Assembly: GCA_001914235.1 (NCBI GenBank)
Contig: MQUF01000005.1
Coordinates: forward strand, 1-64,000
Source: Desulfobulbaceae bacterium DB1
GTDB taxonomy: Bacteria > Desulfobacterota > Desulfobulbia > Desulfobulbales > SURF-16
Reading direction: 5' to 3'
DNA: 64,000 nucleotides
Below are positions 25,220-34,878 of the stretch, piece after piece. The notes below the pieces were generated by a model. That model saw only the letters and a program-made list of their open reading frames with translations. It was not told where the DNA came from and did no database searches. Positions within the stretch are counted from its first letter, which is position 1. Each line of letters begins with the position of its first letter. The translations under genes and the position numbers were made by a program.

Positions 25220-27004
25220 ATGAAAAGGTTCAGGGTGCGGGGTTGGTTGACTTTTGTTTTCGTTTGTTTTGTCGCCGGGTATCTCGGGGTTTTTCCCGGC
25301 GGGCATCTGCCGATTGTCGCGGCAGCGGAGGAGGCGCCGGCTGCTGAGTACGATCTTCTTGATATTTACGGGAAAATCGTCAATTCACATGGGGTTGGGG
25401 TGGCCGATGCCCGGATCGAGGCATTGGTCAACGGCAAAGCGGTGGAGCCGGTGCAACACGGCAATGGACACGGCGGTGCCCTCAAAACCGGGCCGGACGG
25501 CACCTTCCAGGCCCGGTTCAAGGTTGTCCCCGGCGCCATGGAAGACGCGTCGGCCGCTATAGCGGTCAAGGCCCGCAAAACAAGTTATTCCGCCGAAAGC
25601 CTGACCATATCGCACGATGCCGTTACCCGAACGAACAACGGCTATGCGGTCAAGGCCGACCTCACCATCAAAAGGGCGACAAGTCCCGCCTTCTGGATCG
25701 CGACCGCTGTTTTTGTTCTGGCCTATATCCTCATCTCCTTTGAGCTGCTGCATCGGACCCTGGCGGCCATGCTGGGCGCGTCGATCATGCTGGTGGTGAG
25801 TTATACCCTGGGCACCATCAATCCGGACTATCATATCCTTTCCTATGAAAGCGCCATTGACGCCATTGACATGAATGTCATTTTTCTCCTCATGGGGATG
25901 ATGATCATCATCGGCATTCTCAAACATACCGGGATCTTTCAATGGTGTGCCTATAAAAGTTATCAGCTGGCCCGCGGCAATGTCATTGTCCTGGCCATGG
26001 TGCTCATGCTTTTCACCGCCGTGACCTCCGCCTTTCTCGACAATGTCACCACCATGCTTTTGTTGACGCCGGTTTCCATTGAAATTGCCCTGTCCCTGGG
26101 GATTTCTCCCCTGGCTTTGCTCATTCCGGAGATTCTGGCTTCCAACATCGGCGGCACGGCGACCTTGATCGGCGACCCACCGAATATCATGATCGGCTCC
26201 TATGCCGGACTTACCTTTATGGATTTTGTCGTCAATCTCGCGCCGGTCTGCGTCGTGAGCATGGTCTTTCTTTTTGTCTATACCCGGTTTGTCTACGGCC
26301 GGGAGTACGGCAAGGCAAAGATCGATGATGTGCCGCGTTTTCTCGCCCGGCTGCGGGAAGAGTACAGGATCACCGACGCCACCCTGCTGGTGGTCGGTCT
26401 TCTGGTTATGGCCATTGTCGTTGCCCTCTTTCTGTCCCACGGCTACTGGCACATGGAGGTGAGCATCGCCGCCCTGTTCGGCGCGTCCCTGCTTTTTACC
26501 TACGGGCTGGTAACGAAAAAGATCGATCTGCTGGAGTTGATTGAAAAGGACATCGAGTGGACGACGCTTCTTTTTTTCATGTTTCTTTTCATGCTGGTCG
26601 GCGGGGTGGAGGAAACCGGGTTGCTTGATATCATCGCCGACGCCGTTCTCCGCCTGTCCGGCGGGGATCTGACCAAATCGATATGTCTCATCCTCTGGGT
26701 GGCGGCCATCATGAGCGCCTTTGTTGATAATATTCCTTTTACGGCAACCATGCTGCCCATCGTCGCCTATCTGACCGAGGTCATTCCGGGGGCCCAGTCC
26801 AATGTTCTCTGGTGGGCCCTGGCCTTTGGCGCCTGTTTCGGCGGCAACGGCACGATGATCGGCGCCAGCGCCAACGTGGTCACCCTGGGTATCGCCGAGT
26901 CGGCCGGCTATCCCATCAGGTTTGTCGCCTACATGAAGGTGTGCTTTCTTTATATGCTGATCAGCGTTGCCCTGGCTAACGTGTGGCTGCTGCTGTTTTA
27001 TTGA
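25220..27004 (+). CDS. NhaD/ArsB-type ion permease with N-terminal exported domain
   Basis: A 594-residue protein. A signal-like segment (about 8-30) is followed by a roughly 130-residue soluble domain resembling a carboxypeptidase-regulatory/Ig-like fold (DIYGKIVNSHGVGVADARIEA ... GPDGTFQARFKV). About 11-12 membrane segments then match the ion-transporter superfamily (NhaD, ArsB, P-protein). The paired family motifs SAFLDNVTTMLLLTPV and SAFVDNIPFTATMLP, plus GGTATLIGDPPNIM and GGNGTMIGASANVV, are clear. Sodium/proton antiport or anion transport are both possible. The ATG at 25220 has GGGGAGCGG upstream. A tandem universal stress protein gene follows by 32 bp and is probably co-transcribed. 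Confidence 0.82.
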   Translation: MKRFRVRGWLTFVFVCFVAGYLGVFPGGHLPIVAAAEEAPAAEYDLLDIYGKIVNSHGVGVADARIEALVNGKAVEPVQHGNGHGGALKTGPDGTFQARFKVVPGAMEDASAAIAVKARKTSYSAESLTISHDAVTRTNNGYAVKADLTIKRATSPAFWIATAVFVLAYILISFELLHRTLAAMLGASIMLVVSYTLGTINPDYHILSYESAIDAIDMNVIFLLMGMMIIIGILKHTGIFQWCAYKSYQLARGNVIVLAMVLMLFTAVTSAFLDNVTTMLLLTPVSIEIALSLGISPLALLIPEILASNIGGTATLIGDPPNIMIGSYAGLTFMDFVVNLAPVCVVSMVFLFVYTRFVYGREYGKAKIDDVPRFLARLREEYRITDATLLVVGLLVMAIVVALFLSHGYWHMEVSIAALFGASLLFTYGLVTKKIDLLELIEKDIEWTTLLFFMFLFMLVGGVEETGLLDIIADAVLRLSGGDLTKSICLILWVAAIMSAFVDNIPFTATMLPIVAYLTEVIPGAQSNVLWWALAFGACFGGNGTMIGASANVVTLGIAESAGYPIRFVAYMKVCFLYMLISVALANVWLLLFY

Positions 27005-27036
27005 TATCCTTACCGCTCTTGGAGCAGGAGTTAGTT

Positions 27037-27984
27037 ATGACAACTTTTCCACAACCACTGACCCGTTTCCTGCTGCCCATGGATATCCCTTCTTCCTTTG
27101 CACGCACGTCCTGGCTGATGGGAACCATGACCGCCGCCCTGGGGGAGCGAATTGAAAAAATTTCCATTCTGCATGTGCTGGCCGGCCGTTATCTCAGCAG
27201 CCACATGGCAAATGTCGATGTGCGCACCCGCCATGTCGTCAATTCGGAGCTGTTCCGGAAATTGAAAGAACAGCATATCAGCAACGATATTGCGCCGAAG
27301 CTGGAGGAGGTGAGAGCTCTTCTGGGAGAGGCGGGAGTCACGGCGCCGGTTGATATCCTCATCGAGGATGGCGAACCGGTGCAACGCATCAGCGAGGTGG
27401 CCGGACAGGGATATTCAACCATCATCATGGAGCGGCGGGGGCTTTCCCCCATCAAGGGAATCATGGTGGGCAGCGTGGCTGCGGGACTGCTGTACCGGGG
27501 GATTCGGACAACGGTTTATCTGGTCGGCCAGACCAAAAAAGGCAAGGCGTGTCCGGCGTCGTGCTGTCTGATTCCGGTCGACGGCTCGGTTCATGCGGAT
27601 GAGGCGGTACGGGAGGCGGCAATTCTGGCAAGTCACTGCAGGGAAGTGGTGAAAGAAGTCGTGTTGGTCCATGTGCTGAATCTTGCCCGCTATGGGCAAG
27701 AGGAACAGGCGGCGGTCGGAGTCGCCGCCGGGGAGGAAATCGTGGAGAACGCCTGCCGAATACTCAGGGAAGGAGGAGTTGCCGCGGATATAATTTCCCG
27801 GGTAGTTCGTTATGGTGATCCGGGAGACGTCATCTCCGAGGAGATTGATAAAAGAGCCGCCTGCATGGTTTTCATGGGAAGGCGGGGCCGCAATATGCTG
27901 GGCGAGCTGTTCATGGGCAGCGTCAGCCGCAAGGTCATCCACCGCTATCCGGATAACTTCGTCGCCCTGGTCTCGGCGAAATAG
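27037..27984 (+). CDS. Tandem universal stress protein (two Usp domains)
   Basis: This 315-residue cytoplasmic protein has two UspA-like alpha/beta domains (about 8-165 and 175-315). The C-terminal domain has an ATP-binding-type G-2x-G-9x-G-S motif in MGRRGRNMLGELFMGSVSRKV. The N-terminal copy has MERRGLSPIKGIMVGSVAAG, where the motif is partly altered. Usp domains beside ion permeases often act as regulatory subunits, and this gene starts 32 bp after the NhaD/ArsB-type permease gene. The ATG has GGAGCAGGAG upstream. Its 3' end is 5 bp from the convergent ispDF stop. Confidence 0.87.
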   Translation: MTTFPQPLTRFLLPMDIPSSFARTSWLMGTMTAALGERIEKISILHVLAGRYLSSHMANVDVRTRHVVNSELFRKLKEQHISNDIAPKLEEVRALLGEAGVTAPVDILIEDGEPVQRISEVAGQGYSTIIMERRGLSPIKGIMVGSVAAGLLYRGIRTTVYLVGQTKKGKACPASCCLIPVDGSVHADEAVREAAILASHCREVVKEVVLVHVLNLARYGQEEQAAVGVAAGEEIVENACRILREGGVAADIISRVVRYGDPGDVISEEIDKRAACMVFMGRRGRNMLGELFMGSVSRKVIHRYPDNFVALVSAK

Positions 27985-27989
27985 TTTTT

Positions 27990-29180
27990 TTACAGGGATT
28001 GCAGGAGCACAACGGCGTGTGCCGCGATTCCTTCCTTTCTGCCGGTAAATCCCATCTTTTCCGTGGTCGTGCCTTTCAGGTTGATCCGGTTTTCCTCCAC
28101 CCGGCAGACGGCAGCCAGCTTCTGTCGCATGGCGGGGAAATGAGGGGCCAGTTTCGGTTCCTGGGCAATGACGGTGACATCGGCGTTGGCCAGGGTGAAT
28201 CCCTGTTGCCGGGCTGTTTCAATGACCTTTGCCAGAAGTTTCAGGCTTTCGATATTTTCATAGGCCGGGTCGTGGTCCGGAAAGTGTCTGCCCAGGTCGC
28301 CTGCCCCCAGGGCCCCGAGGACGGCGTCGCAAAGGGCATGGGTGAGAACGTCCGCGTCGGAATGGCCGAGGAGGCCGACGGGGTGGGCAATTTTGATGCC
28401 GCCGAGGATCAGGGGCCTTTCTTTCACGAGACAATGGGCGTCATAGCCGTGGCCGATACGCATGACGGGGAGGCAAACCGGGATGCTTTGTTCTTTTTTC
28501 ATGAGAAGGGCCTCGGCTATCAGCAGGTCATCCGGTCGGGTAATCTTGATATTCTTTTCCGATCCCGGCACAACCGTCATTTTTTGATGAATCAGTTCCA
28601 GAAAGGAGGCTTCGTCGGTGCCGATGAACCCCTGTTTTCGTCCTTCGGCAAAGGCCCTCCTGAGAACGTCGGTGGCCACCACCTGCGGGGTCTGCGCCTG
28701 CCAGAGGTTTTCCCGGTCCACCGTGCGGAGGATCGTGCCGTCTCCGTCAACCTCTTTCATGGTGTCCTTGACCGGAAGGGCTGCCATGGCGGCCCCGTTT
28801 TTACGCGCGGCTTCCAGGCAACGACGGATGAGATCCGCGTCGATCAGGGGGCGGGCGCCGTCGTGAACCGCGACAAAATCACAGTCAGCCGGCACATGGG
28901 CAAGCCCGGCCTGGACGGAATCCTGGCGAAGTTTGCCGCCGGCCACCACCGTGATTTTGGTGAGCCGGTGCTTTTTCGCCATCAAGCGGACCTGGTTGAC
29001 GGCGTCAATCGGCGCGGCAACGATGGTCGCCGTTATCTCGTCAATATCTTCAAAGGCGCGAAGGGTGTGAACGAGCAGCGGAACACCGGCAAGATCCTGG
29101 AACTGCTTGGGTCTGCCAAGACCCATGCGTTTGCCGATGCCGCCGGCCGGTATGATGGCAGCTGTTTTGTGGGAAGACAC
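27990..29180 (-). CDS. ispDF: Bifunctional IspD/IspF isoprenoid enzyme
   Basis: A 396-residue fusion of two non-adjacent steps of the MEP pathway. Residues about 1-230 are IspD (MEP cytidylyltransferase: IIPAGGIGKRMG, VAVHDGARPL, DTMKEVD). Residues about 240-396 are IspF (MECDP synthase: RIGHGYDAH, LLGHSDADVLTHALCDA, LKGTTTEKMGFTGR). The fusion is known in alpha-, epsilon- and some deltaproteobacteria. Translation probably begins at GTG (29178-29180) with a weak GGAA site. The gene lies 46 bp downstream of the RNase P RNA, in the same direction. Confidence 0.95.
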   Translation of the reverse strand: MSSHKTAAIIPAGGIGKRMGLGRPKQFQDLAGVPLLVHTLRAFEDIDEITATIVAAPIDAVNQVRLMAKKHRLTKITVVAGGKLRQDSVQAGLAHVPADCDFVAVHDGARPLIDADLIRRCLEAARKNGAAMAALPVKDTMKEVDGDGTILRTVDRENLWQAQTPQVVATDVLRRAFAEGRKQGFIGTDEASFLELIHQKMTVVPGSEKNIKITRPDDLLIAEALLMKKEQSIPVCLPVMRIGHGYDAHCLVKERPLILGGIKIAHPVGLLGHSDADVLTHALCDAVLGALGAGDLGRHFPDHDPAYENIESLKLLAKVIETARQQGFTLANADVTVIAQEPKLAPHFPAMRQKLAAVCRVEENRINLKGTTTEKMGFTGRKEGIAAHAVVLLQSL

Positions 29181-29226
29181 GATTTCCGGTTTCAGATTTT
29201 GAATCTGGATACGTCGTTAAAAAAAA

Positions 29227-29584
29227 GGAGCGGGCTATAAGCCGGATTCTGTACCCCCTGAAGGAGGCCATGATCATTTCTCTGGGATGCCGATCACCCG
29301 GCACCTCTTGCAACCTACCCGAAAGCGTCGGACGGGCAGTCCTCGAATGCTTTCCTATTTGGTCTTGCTCCGGATGGGGTTTACCCTGCCCTTCATGTCG
29401 CCAGGAAGGCGGTGAGCTCTTACCTCGCCTTTTCACCCTTACCCCGGCGGGAAAGCCGAGGCGGTATGTTTTCTGTGGCACTTTCCCGGGGTTGCCCCCG
29501 GTTCGTGTTACGAACCATCCTGCCCTGTGGAGTCCGGACTTTCCTCACAGGCCGTTTCTGCCTGCGCGATCATGCGCCCGCTCC
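29227..29584 (-). ncRNA. rnpB: RNase P RNA, bacterial class A
   Basis: Read leftward, the RNA begins GGAGCGGGC and ends GCCCGCTCC, forming the P1 helix. Near the 5' end it contains GAGGAAAGTCCGGACTCC, and near the 3' end GAATCCGGCTTATAGCCC, both universal RNase P RNA signatures. The internal ACAG-type core and P-stem blocks give a size of about 358 nt, normal for class A. A run of eight to ten U directly after P1 serves as terminator. The 5' end lies 7 bp after the stop of the zinc-ribbon gene. Confidence 0.96.
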
Positions 29585-29591
29585 TTAAAAA

Positions 29592-30329
29592 TCATGCTTT
29601 TTCGGTTTCGGTTTCGGTTTCCGATTCCGGAAGGTGAAACATGAGGCGCTGGCAGGTGGGGCAGGAGAGAAGCTGCTCGCCTTTCAGCACTTCATTGAAC
29701 TGCTGGGGTGGAATGTTCATGAAGCAGCCTTGGCAGACACCGGCTGTAACACCGGTTATGGCCAGGCCGTTTCTCTTTTCCAGCAGCTGGTTATAGCGGC
29801 GACGGAGGTTGTCGGGGATCTTGACGGCCTGCTGTTCGCGCGCTTTTTCAAATTTTGCCCGTTTCGTCTGGATTTGGTCGGCGAGTTTGGCTGCTTTTTC
29901 TTCAGCCTCGACCAGCAGTTCCTCTTCACTTTTGGTGACGTTGACGAGGTCGCTGATTTTTTTCTGCAAGGTTTCCATCTGTTCCATCAGCAGGACGATT
30001 TCATCTTCCCGGCGTTTGTTGTTTTTTTTGTTTTCTTCAATTTCCTTCAACAGGGACTGGTATTCCCGGTTGGTCTGGACGCCCATCAATTTGGTCTGAC
30101 GGTCTTTGATGTGGGCCAGGCTGTCTTCGATTTCCCCTTCGAGTTCCCGGCGGCGCTGCGCTGCGTTTTCCGTGGTGGAGTTGTGCTTGGCAAGCTTGAG
30201 CTTTTTTTCTTCAATGGACGCCTGGCGTTTTGCGATGTCAGCCTGGTTGGCGACCATTTCGTCATCAAGCTTTTTGATCTGGAGATCGATTTCCTGTAAT
30301 GCGATAAGTCGTGAGAGATCCTCTTTCAA
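29592..30329 (-). CDS. C4-type zinc-ribbon coiled-coil protein
   Basis: A 245-residue protein. Residues about 1-165 are a long, highly charged antiparallel coiled coil. Residues about 195-232 form a zinc ribbon (CQGCFMNIPPQQFNEV ... CPTCQRLMF), the pattern of the PF02591 family. Members often sit beside nif3, as here, and their role is not well established; nucleic-acid binding has been proposed. The C-terminus is a short acidic ETETETEK tail. It is 23 bp downstream of the nif3-like gene and 7 bp upstream of rnpB. Confidence 0.85.
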   Translation of the reverse strand: MKEDLSRLIALQEIDLQIKKLDDEMVANQADIAKRQASIEEKKLKLAKHNSTTENAAQRRRELEGEIEDSLAHIKDRQTKLMGVQTNREYQSLLKEIEENKKNNKRREDEIVLLMEQMETLQKKISDLVNVTKSEEELLVEAEEKAAKLADQIQTKRAKFEKAREQQAVKIPDNLRRRYNQLLEKRNGLAITGVTAGVCQGCFMNIPPQQFNEVLKGEQLLSCPTCQRLMFHLPESETETETEKA

Positions 30330-30352
30330 TTTCTGCTCCTCGCGTGTTGATG

Positions 30353-31183
30353 TTAACGGGTTACATTTTCATAAAAATAATGATGCAGCGGGTTGCCTTG
30401 GCGCTGTGAGGCCATGACGGGCACTGCACTGTTGGTCTGTTGGAAAAAGGTTGTCAACTTGGCAACCAGCATGGGGATGACGATGTTTTCCGTGGCAAAG
30501 TGACTGCCGTCGATGATGCAGAAGGCGTTTTCTTCCGCCCAGCGGGCGACGGAATGTTTCAGCTCTGCTGTAATATAGATATCCGCGCCGGCTGCGCGGG
30601 CCGTTTCGGCAAATTCGGCGCCGCTGCCGCCGCAGACCGCCACCCTGCCGATGACCGGCGGCACAGGGCCTGCCAGGGTAATTGACCGGAGATTGAGCTG
30701 CTCGGCGACAAGGCGCAGGAAATGATCCCGATCCATGGGGGAAGGGAGATCCCCGATCTTGCCGAATCCCTGACCGGGTTTGTTACCGGCGGGAGCGAGG
30801 GGCAGAGTTTGCCGGAGGTCAATGGTCTTTGCCAGGCCGTCGCTTACCCCGTTTTCAATGAGGTCGAGGTTGGTATGGCAGCTGATGATGGCGATGTCGT
30901 GATTCAGGGCTTTTTTGAGGAGTTTGCCGGACGATGTGGCGGTGTTGATTGATTTGATCGGGTGGAAGATGAGGGGGTGGTGCGTGAGGATAATGTCGGC
31001 TTGCTGTTCGAGAGCTTCGTCGATGACCGGCATGGTTGGGTCAAGTGCGACAAGGACTCCTCGTGCCTCCTGCTCCGGATTGCCGATCATGAGTCCCACA
31101 TTGTCCCATGATTCCGCCAGATCCCAGGGCGCCAAGCGCCCTAAAAAATCGAGAATGTCTTTCAGTTTTGGTGGTGATGCCAT
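30353..31183 (-). CDS. Nif3-like dinuclear metal-centre protein
   Basis: A 276-residue protein of the Nif3/YqfO family (annotated in places as GTP cyclohydrolase I type 2 homologue). Metal-binding histidines lie in LTHHPLIF and ISCHTNLD, the glutamate/histidine pair in the C-terminal DGSHFATENIV. SWDNVGLMIGNPEQE is a family hallmark. The protein usually forms hexameric rings; its physiological substrate remains unclear. It is first in the run nif3 - zinc ribbon - rnpB - ispDF, all leftward. Confidence 0.9.
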   Translation of the reverse strand: MASPPKLKDILDFLGRLAPWDLAESWDNVGLMIGNPEQEARGVLVALDPTMPVIDEALEQQADIILTHHPLIFHPIKSINTATSSGKLLKKALNHDIAIISCHTNLDLIENGVSDGLAKTIDLRQTLPLAPAGNKPGQGFGKIGDLPSPMDRDHFLRLVAEQLNLRSITLAGPVPPVIGRVAVCGGSGAEFAETARAAGADIYITAELKHSVARWAEENAFCIIDGSHFATENIVIPMLVAKLTTFFQQTNSAVPVMASQRQGNPLHHYFYENVTR

Positions 31184-31224
31184 GTTACGGGATTATTGTC
31201 GCCGGTTGTTTCCGGCTCCTCATT

Positions 31225-31258
31225 AAAAAAGGTGCAGCCTGGTGAGGCTGCACCTTTT
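31225..31258 (-). terminator. Rho-independent terminator after the CAU tRNA
   Basis: Read leftward, a 10-bp perfect stem GGTGCAGCCT / AGGCTGCACC with a short loop is followed by six U. It lies about 110 bp downstream of the minus-strand tRNA gene. Confidence 0.85.
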
Positions 31259-31366
31259 CGACGTATCCGGTGGTATGCTATCCTGCCGGAATATTTCCAA
31301 AATAGAGAATGTGTCAGAAAGGGACGGTGAAACAAAGTACGCCGCTTTTCCTTGTCTCGAGTTATT

Positions 31367-31443
31367 TGGTGGGCCTACCTGGACTCGAACCAGGGACCGA
31401 CCGGTTATGAGCCGGTGGCTCTAGCCAACTGAGCTATAGGCCC
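31367..31443 (-). tRNA. tRNA with CAU anticodon (tRNA-Ile2 or elongator tRNA-Met)
   Basis: Read leftward the gene begins GGGCCTATAGCTCAGTTGGC. Its anticodon stem ACCGG/CCGGT encloses loop CTCATAA, and GGTTCGAGTCC forms the T-loop. The acceptor GGGCCTA pairs with TAGGCCC, and the CCA end is encoded. The CAU anticodon fits either an isoleucine tRNA whose C34 is changed to lysidine by TilS, or an elongator methionine tRNA. It is not an initiator because the acceptor's first pair is a regular G-C. Confidence 0.93.
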
Positions 31444-31568
31444 GAAAGCTAGTCAGATAAATCTCGTTATAATAGCAGCTGTTTTGATATTGTCAATATC
31501 TGTTTGATGGGCATTTCTTCTTTTCCCGGCCGATTTGCCGTCATGACGTCAATTTGCCGGTTGTAAAA

Positions 31569-32225
31569 CTATAAAACAGCTTCCTTGAAAGAATCAAAAC
31601 CGATGCGGTCGATGAATCTGCCGACTCGTTCCCCTTTTTTTCCCTCTTTTTCAAAAAGTTTGATGATTCGGTCGCAGACAGCCAATGCCTGTTCGTCGGT
31701 CAATCCCTCCGCCAGTTCAACGGCCAGCTGCGGCCGTGATGCAGCGTTGCCGCCGACCATAACCGTCCATCCTTTCGGCTTGCCGACAAAACCGATATCC
31801 TTCACCGGGGTTTCGGCACAGTTGTTGACACAGCCCGATACGCCCATTTTGCACTTGTTGGGCAGCTGGTAGCCGTGATAGCGTTTATCCAGTTCCTTGC
31901 CGAGGCTCAGGGCGTCCTGCTTGCCCAGGCGGCAGAGGGTGGTGCCGGGGCAGGCTTTGATGCTGCGGACGCAGAGGCCGATGGCATGACCGGGATCAAT
32001 GCCCAGATCCCGCCAGGCCGCATCGATATCCTCTTCCTTGAATCCGACCATGGCAATGCGCGCCGCACTGGTTATTTTCATGGCCGGCAGTTTGTATTTG
32101 TCCGCCACATCGGCTATCTTGCGTAAATCATCGGCATTGACCAGTCCCAACGGAAAGTGGGGAACGATCGCGTAGCTTTCCTTGTCTTTTTGTAATACCG
32201 CGCCTTTTTCGCCGTCTTTCAGCAT
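31569..32225 (-). CDS. Single-subunit assimilatory-type sulfite reductase
   Basis: A 218-residue siroheme/[4Fe-4S] protein consisting of one ferredoxin-like sulfite/nitrite reductase half-domain pair. The cluster cysteines are in CPGTTLC and CVNNC. It matches in size and motifs the small low-spin sulfite reductase of Desulfovibrio, far shorter than CysI or DsrAB subunits. It could reduce sulfite in assimilation or detoxification. A strong AAAGGAGA site precedes the ATG, and a TATAAT box lies at 32248-32253 on the minus strand. It sits alone between rmuC and the CAU tRNA. Confidence 0.87.
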   Translation of the reverse strand: MLKDGEKGAVLQKDKESYAIVPHFPLGLVNADDLRKIADVADKYKLPAMKITSAARIAMVGFKEEDIDAAWRDLGIDPGHAIGLCVRSIKACPGTTLCRLGKQDALSLGKELDKRYHGYQLPNKCKMGVSGCVNNCAETPVKDIGFVGKPKGWTVMVGGNAASRPQLAVELAEGLTDEQALAVCDRIIKLFEKEGKKGERVGRFIDRIGFDSFKEAVL

Positions 32226-32397
32226 TGTTGTCTCCTTTGTTTTTGAAATTATATAAAATAGTTGAATGTGAAATCGGATGGAAATGAAAACATATATACA
32301 TTAAGATGTCAGCTGTCGCACCAAAGATTGACAGATGAGTTTATTTTAGTAATAATTATCACAAAGTCAAGAAAACTTCGATATTGTGTCCAATTTT

Positions 32398-33792
32398 ATG
32401 ATCCAAGGTGGTTTTTTTTCATTTGCAATAACCAGTATGGTGTCGGCTTTGCTGGGTGCGGGTTTGGGCGGCCTTGTGCTGGCCCTGGTTCGGCGTCATG
32501 CCGTTTCCCGCCTGCGCCGGGAAAACCAGGAGCTGGTGACCGAGCAGGCCGTTCTTCAGGAACGATTACAGGGGCGGCTGGAACAGATTGCCGACCTGGA
32601 GGAGAAGTTTACCATGCTTTCCGCGGAAAATAAAGGACTGGCCGCGGTGAACAATGAGCTTGCGGCAGGGAAAAAATATGCCGAGCGCCAGGTGGATTTT
32701 CTGCGGCAGGCGCGGGAAGAGCTCACCGATTCGTTTAAGGCGGTATCGTCCGATATTCACAAAAGTAACAGCGAATCCTTTCTGAAGATGGCCCGTTCGA
32801 CCCTTTCTTTTTATAACGAACAGGCCAGGCAGGAAATGGGTGAAAAAAAGACGGCAATTCATGAACTGATCAAACCGCTGCAGGAGTCGCTTGAAAAGGT
32901 TGATTCCCATGTCCGCCACCTGGAAAGGGAAAGGGCCGGGGCTTATGCCACCCTGGCAGAGCAGGTGAAGCAGATGGCGGCCGGACAGCTTCGCCTGCAG
33001 GGCGAGACCGCCAATCTTGTCCGTGCCCTGCGCACCCCCGTGGCCAAGGGACGCTGGGGTGAGATGCAGTTGCGCCGCGTGGTGGAAATGGCCGGAATGA
33101 TCGAGTACTGCGATTTTATCGAGCAGCCTGCCGTTGCAACGGCTGAGGGGCTGCAGCGGCCTGATGTGGTCATTAAATTACCCAGCGGCAAAACAATTGT
33201 GGTGGACTCCAAGGCCTCGCTGCAGGCCTATCTGGAGGCGCATGAGCTGGAAGATGAAGGTGAGCGCATGGAAAAGATGAAGGTGCATGCCCGGCAGGTC
33301 CGCACCCATCTCGTTCAGCTCGGCAGTAAGGGATATTGGCGTCAGTTTCCGGACTCGCCGGAGTTTGTCGTTATGTTTGTGCCGGGTGAGAATTTTTTCA
33401 GCGCGGCCCTGTCCCATGACCCGGAACTCATTGAATTCGGCGTTGCCCAGCGGGTGATCCTGGCAACCCCCACCACGCTTATCGCCCTGTTGCGGGCTGT
33501 GGCCTACGGCTGGCGGCAGGAGCAGATCACCGAGCATGCGGCACGAATCGGCGAACTGGGACGCACCCTTTTTCAACGGCTGCAGACCATGACCTGCCAT
33601 TTTGAGGAGTTGCGGAAAAATATTGATCGCACCGTCCAGTCGTATAATAAAGCGGCAGGGTCATTTGAAAGCAGGGTCATGGTTACCGCCCGCCGGTTTG
33701 GCGAGATCGATCATTCCCTGGAAGGTTCTCTGTCGGAAATAAAATTGATTGACAGAACAGCCCGGGAGGTCGTCCATGAAGATTTATCGTGA
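32398..33792 (+). CDS. rmuC: RmuC-family DNA recombination protein
   Basis: A 464-residue protein with an N-terminal membrane anchor (about 5-30), a long coiled coil (about 40-175) and the RmuC nuclease-like domain: [58 protein letters not shown] and [18 protein letters not shown]. RmuC limits certain recombination events such as inverted-repeat rearrangements. The ATG at 32398 is used; a GTG four codons earlier is possible and neither has a clear ribosome-binding site. Its 3' end overlaps cysK by 17 bp. Confidence 0.92.
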   Translation: MIQGGFFSFAITSMVSALLGAGLGGLVLALVRRHAVSRLRRENQELVTEQAVLQERLQGRLEQIADLEEKFTMLSAENKGLAAVNNELAAGKKYAERQVDFLRQAREELTDSFKAVSSDIHKSNSESFLKMARSTLSFYNEQARQEMGEKKTAIHELIKPLQESLEKVDSHVRHLERERAGAYATLAEQVKQMAAGQLRLQGETANLVRALRTPVAKGRWGEMQLRRVVEMAGMIEYCDFIEQPAVATAEGLQRPDVVIKLPSGKTIVVDSKASLQAYLEAHELEDEGERMEKMKVHARQVRTHLVQLGSKGYWRQFPDSPEFVVMFVPGENFFSAALSHDPELIEFGVAQRVILATPTTLIALLRAVAYGWRQEQITEHAARIGELGRTLFQRLQTMTCHFEELRKNIDRTVQSYNKAAGSFESRVMVTARRFGEIDHSLEGSLSEIKLIDRTAREVVHEDLS

Positions 33793-34687
33793 TATAACCG
33801 AAACCGTCGGTGCCACGCCGCTGGTTGCCCTGAAACGGATAACAGCCGGTTGTGCGGCCGATGTCGTGGTCAAGCTTGAGTCGTTCAATCCCTGCGGCAG
33901 CGTCAAGGACAGGATAAGCGTCAATATGATCCGTCGGGCGGAAGAGGAGGGGAAACTCGTGCCTTCTTCCGTCATCATCGAGCCGACTTCCGGCAATACC
34001 GGCATCGGCCTTGCCATGACGGCGGCGGCCAGGGGGTATCGTCTTATCCTTACCATGCCGGAGACCATGAGCGTTGAGCGACGCAAGCTGCTTGCCTTGC
34101 TCGGCGCGGAGATTGTGCTGACGCCGGGGGCCGAGGGAATGAAGGGCGCCATTGCCAGGGCTGCGGCGCTTGCCGCTGAGATCACGGGTGCGTTCATGCC
34201 GCAGCAGTTTGAAAATCCGGCCAACCCTGAAACGCATCGCCTGACCACGGCGGAGGAGATATGGCGGGACACGGCGGGCGGGATTGATATCCTGGTGGCC
34301 GGGGTGGGCACCGGCGGCACCATCACCGGCATCAGCGAGGTGATCCGGGCCCGCAAGCCGGGCCTGCGGGTTTGCGCGGTGGAGCCGGCCGAATCGCCGG
34401 TGCTGTCCGGCGGTACTGCAGGCCCTCACCGGATTCAGGGCATAGGCGCCGGTTTTGTCCCACGGGTGTTGCAGCGGGAACTGCTTGATGAAATCATCAC
34501 GGTGGAATCGGAGAAGGCGCTTGAGATGGCGCGCCGGCTTGCCCGCGAGGAAGGGATACTCGCCGGTATTTCTTCGGGTGCCGCAGTATCCGCGGCCGTC
34601 ACCGTGGGCAGCCGACCGGAAAATGCGGGCAAGCTTGTCGTGGTAATTCTGCCTGATAGCGGGGAGCGGTATTTGTCAATGCTGTAG
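33776..34687 (+). CDS. cysK: Cysteine synthase (O-acetylserine sulfhydrylase)
   Basis: A 303-residue PLP enzyme joining O-acetylserine and sulfide. The PLP lysine is K44 in NPCGSVKDR. The substrate loop TSGNTGIG, the phosphate loop [10 protein letters not shown] and the C-terminal GISSGAA and [10 protein letters not shown] segments are intact. The start [16 protein letters not shown] is preceded by GGGAGG and overlaps the rmuC 3' end by 17 bp, so the two are read together. With the nearby assimilatory-type sulfite reductase it suggests local sulfur-assimilation genes, though they are not in one operon. Confidence 0.95.
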   Translation: MKIYRDITETVGATPLVALKRITAGCAADVVVKLESFNPCGSVKDRISVNMIRRAEEEGKLVPSSVIIEPTSGNTGIGLAMTAAARGYRLILTMPETMSVERRKLLALLGAEIVLTPGAEGMKGAIARAAALAAEITGAFMPQQFENPANPETHRLTTAEEIWRDTAGGIDILVAGVGTGGTITGISEVIRARKPGLRVCAVEPAESPVLSGGTAGPHRIQGIGAGFVPRVLQRELLDEIITVESEKALEMARRLAREEGILAGISSGAAVSAAVTVGSRPENAGKLVVVILPDSGERYLSML

Positions 34688-34878
34688 GCATATTTACGTG
34701 CTTCAATGATTAAATTATTCTTTCACCCTATAGTTTTACTTGCGTTGGCCGCGTCCCTTTGTTTTACTTGTGGCGCATCTTCATGAAAAAATGGAGCAGG
34801 TGACGGTGCGGATGAAGACGTGTGCGCGACAAGCGCTGAGAAGTTTGTATTAAAATCCATAAAGGAGAAGAAAGGAAG

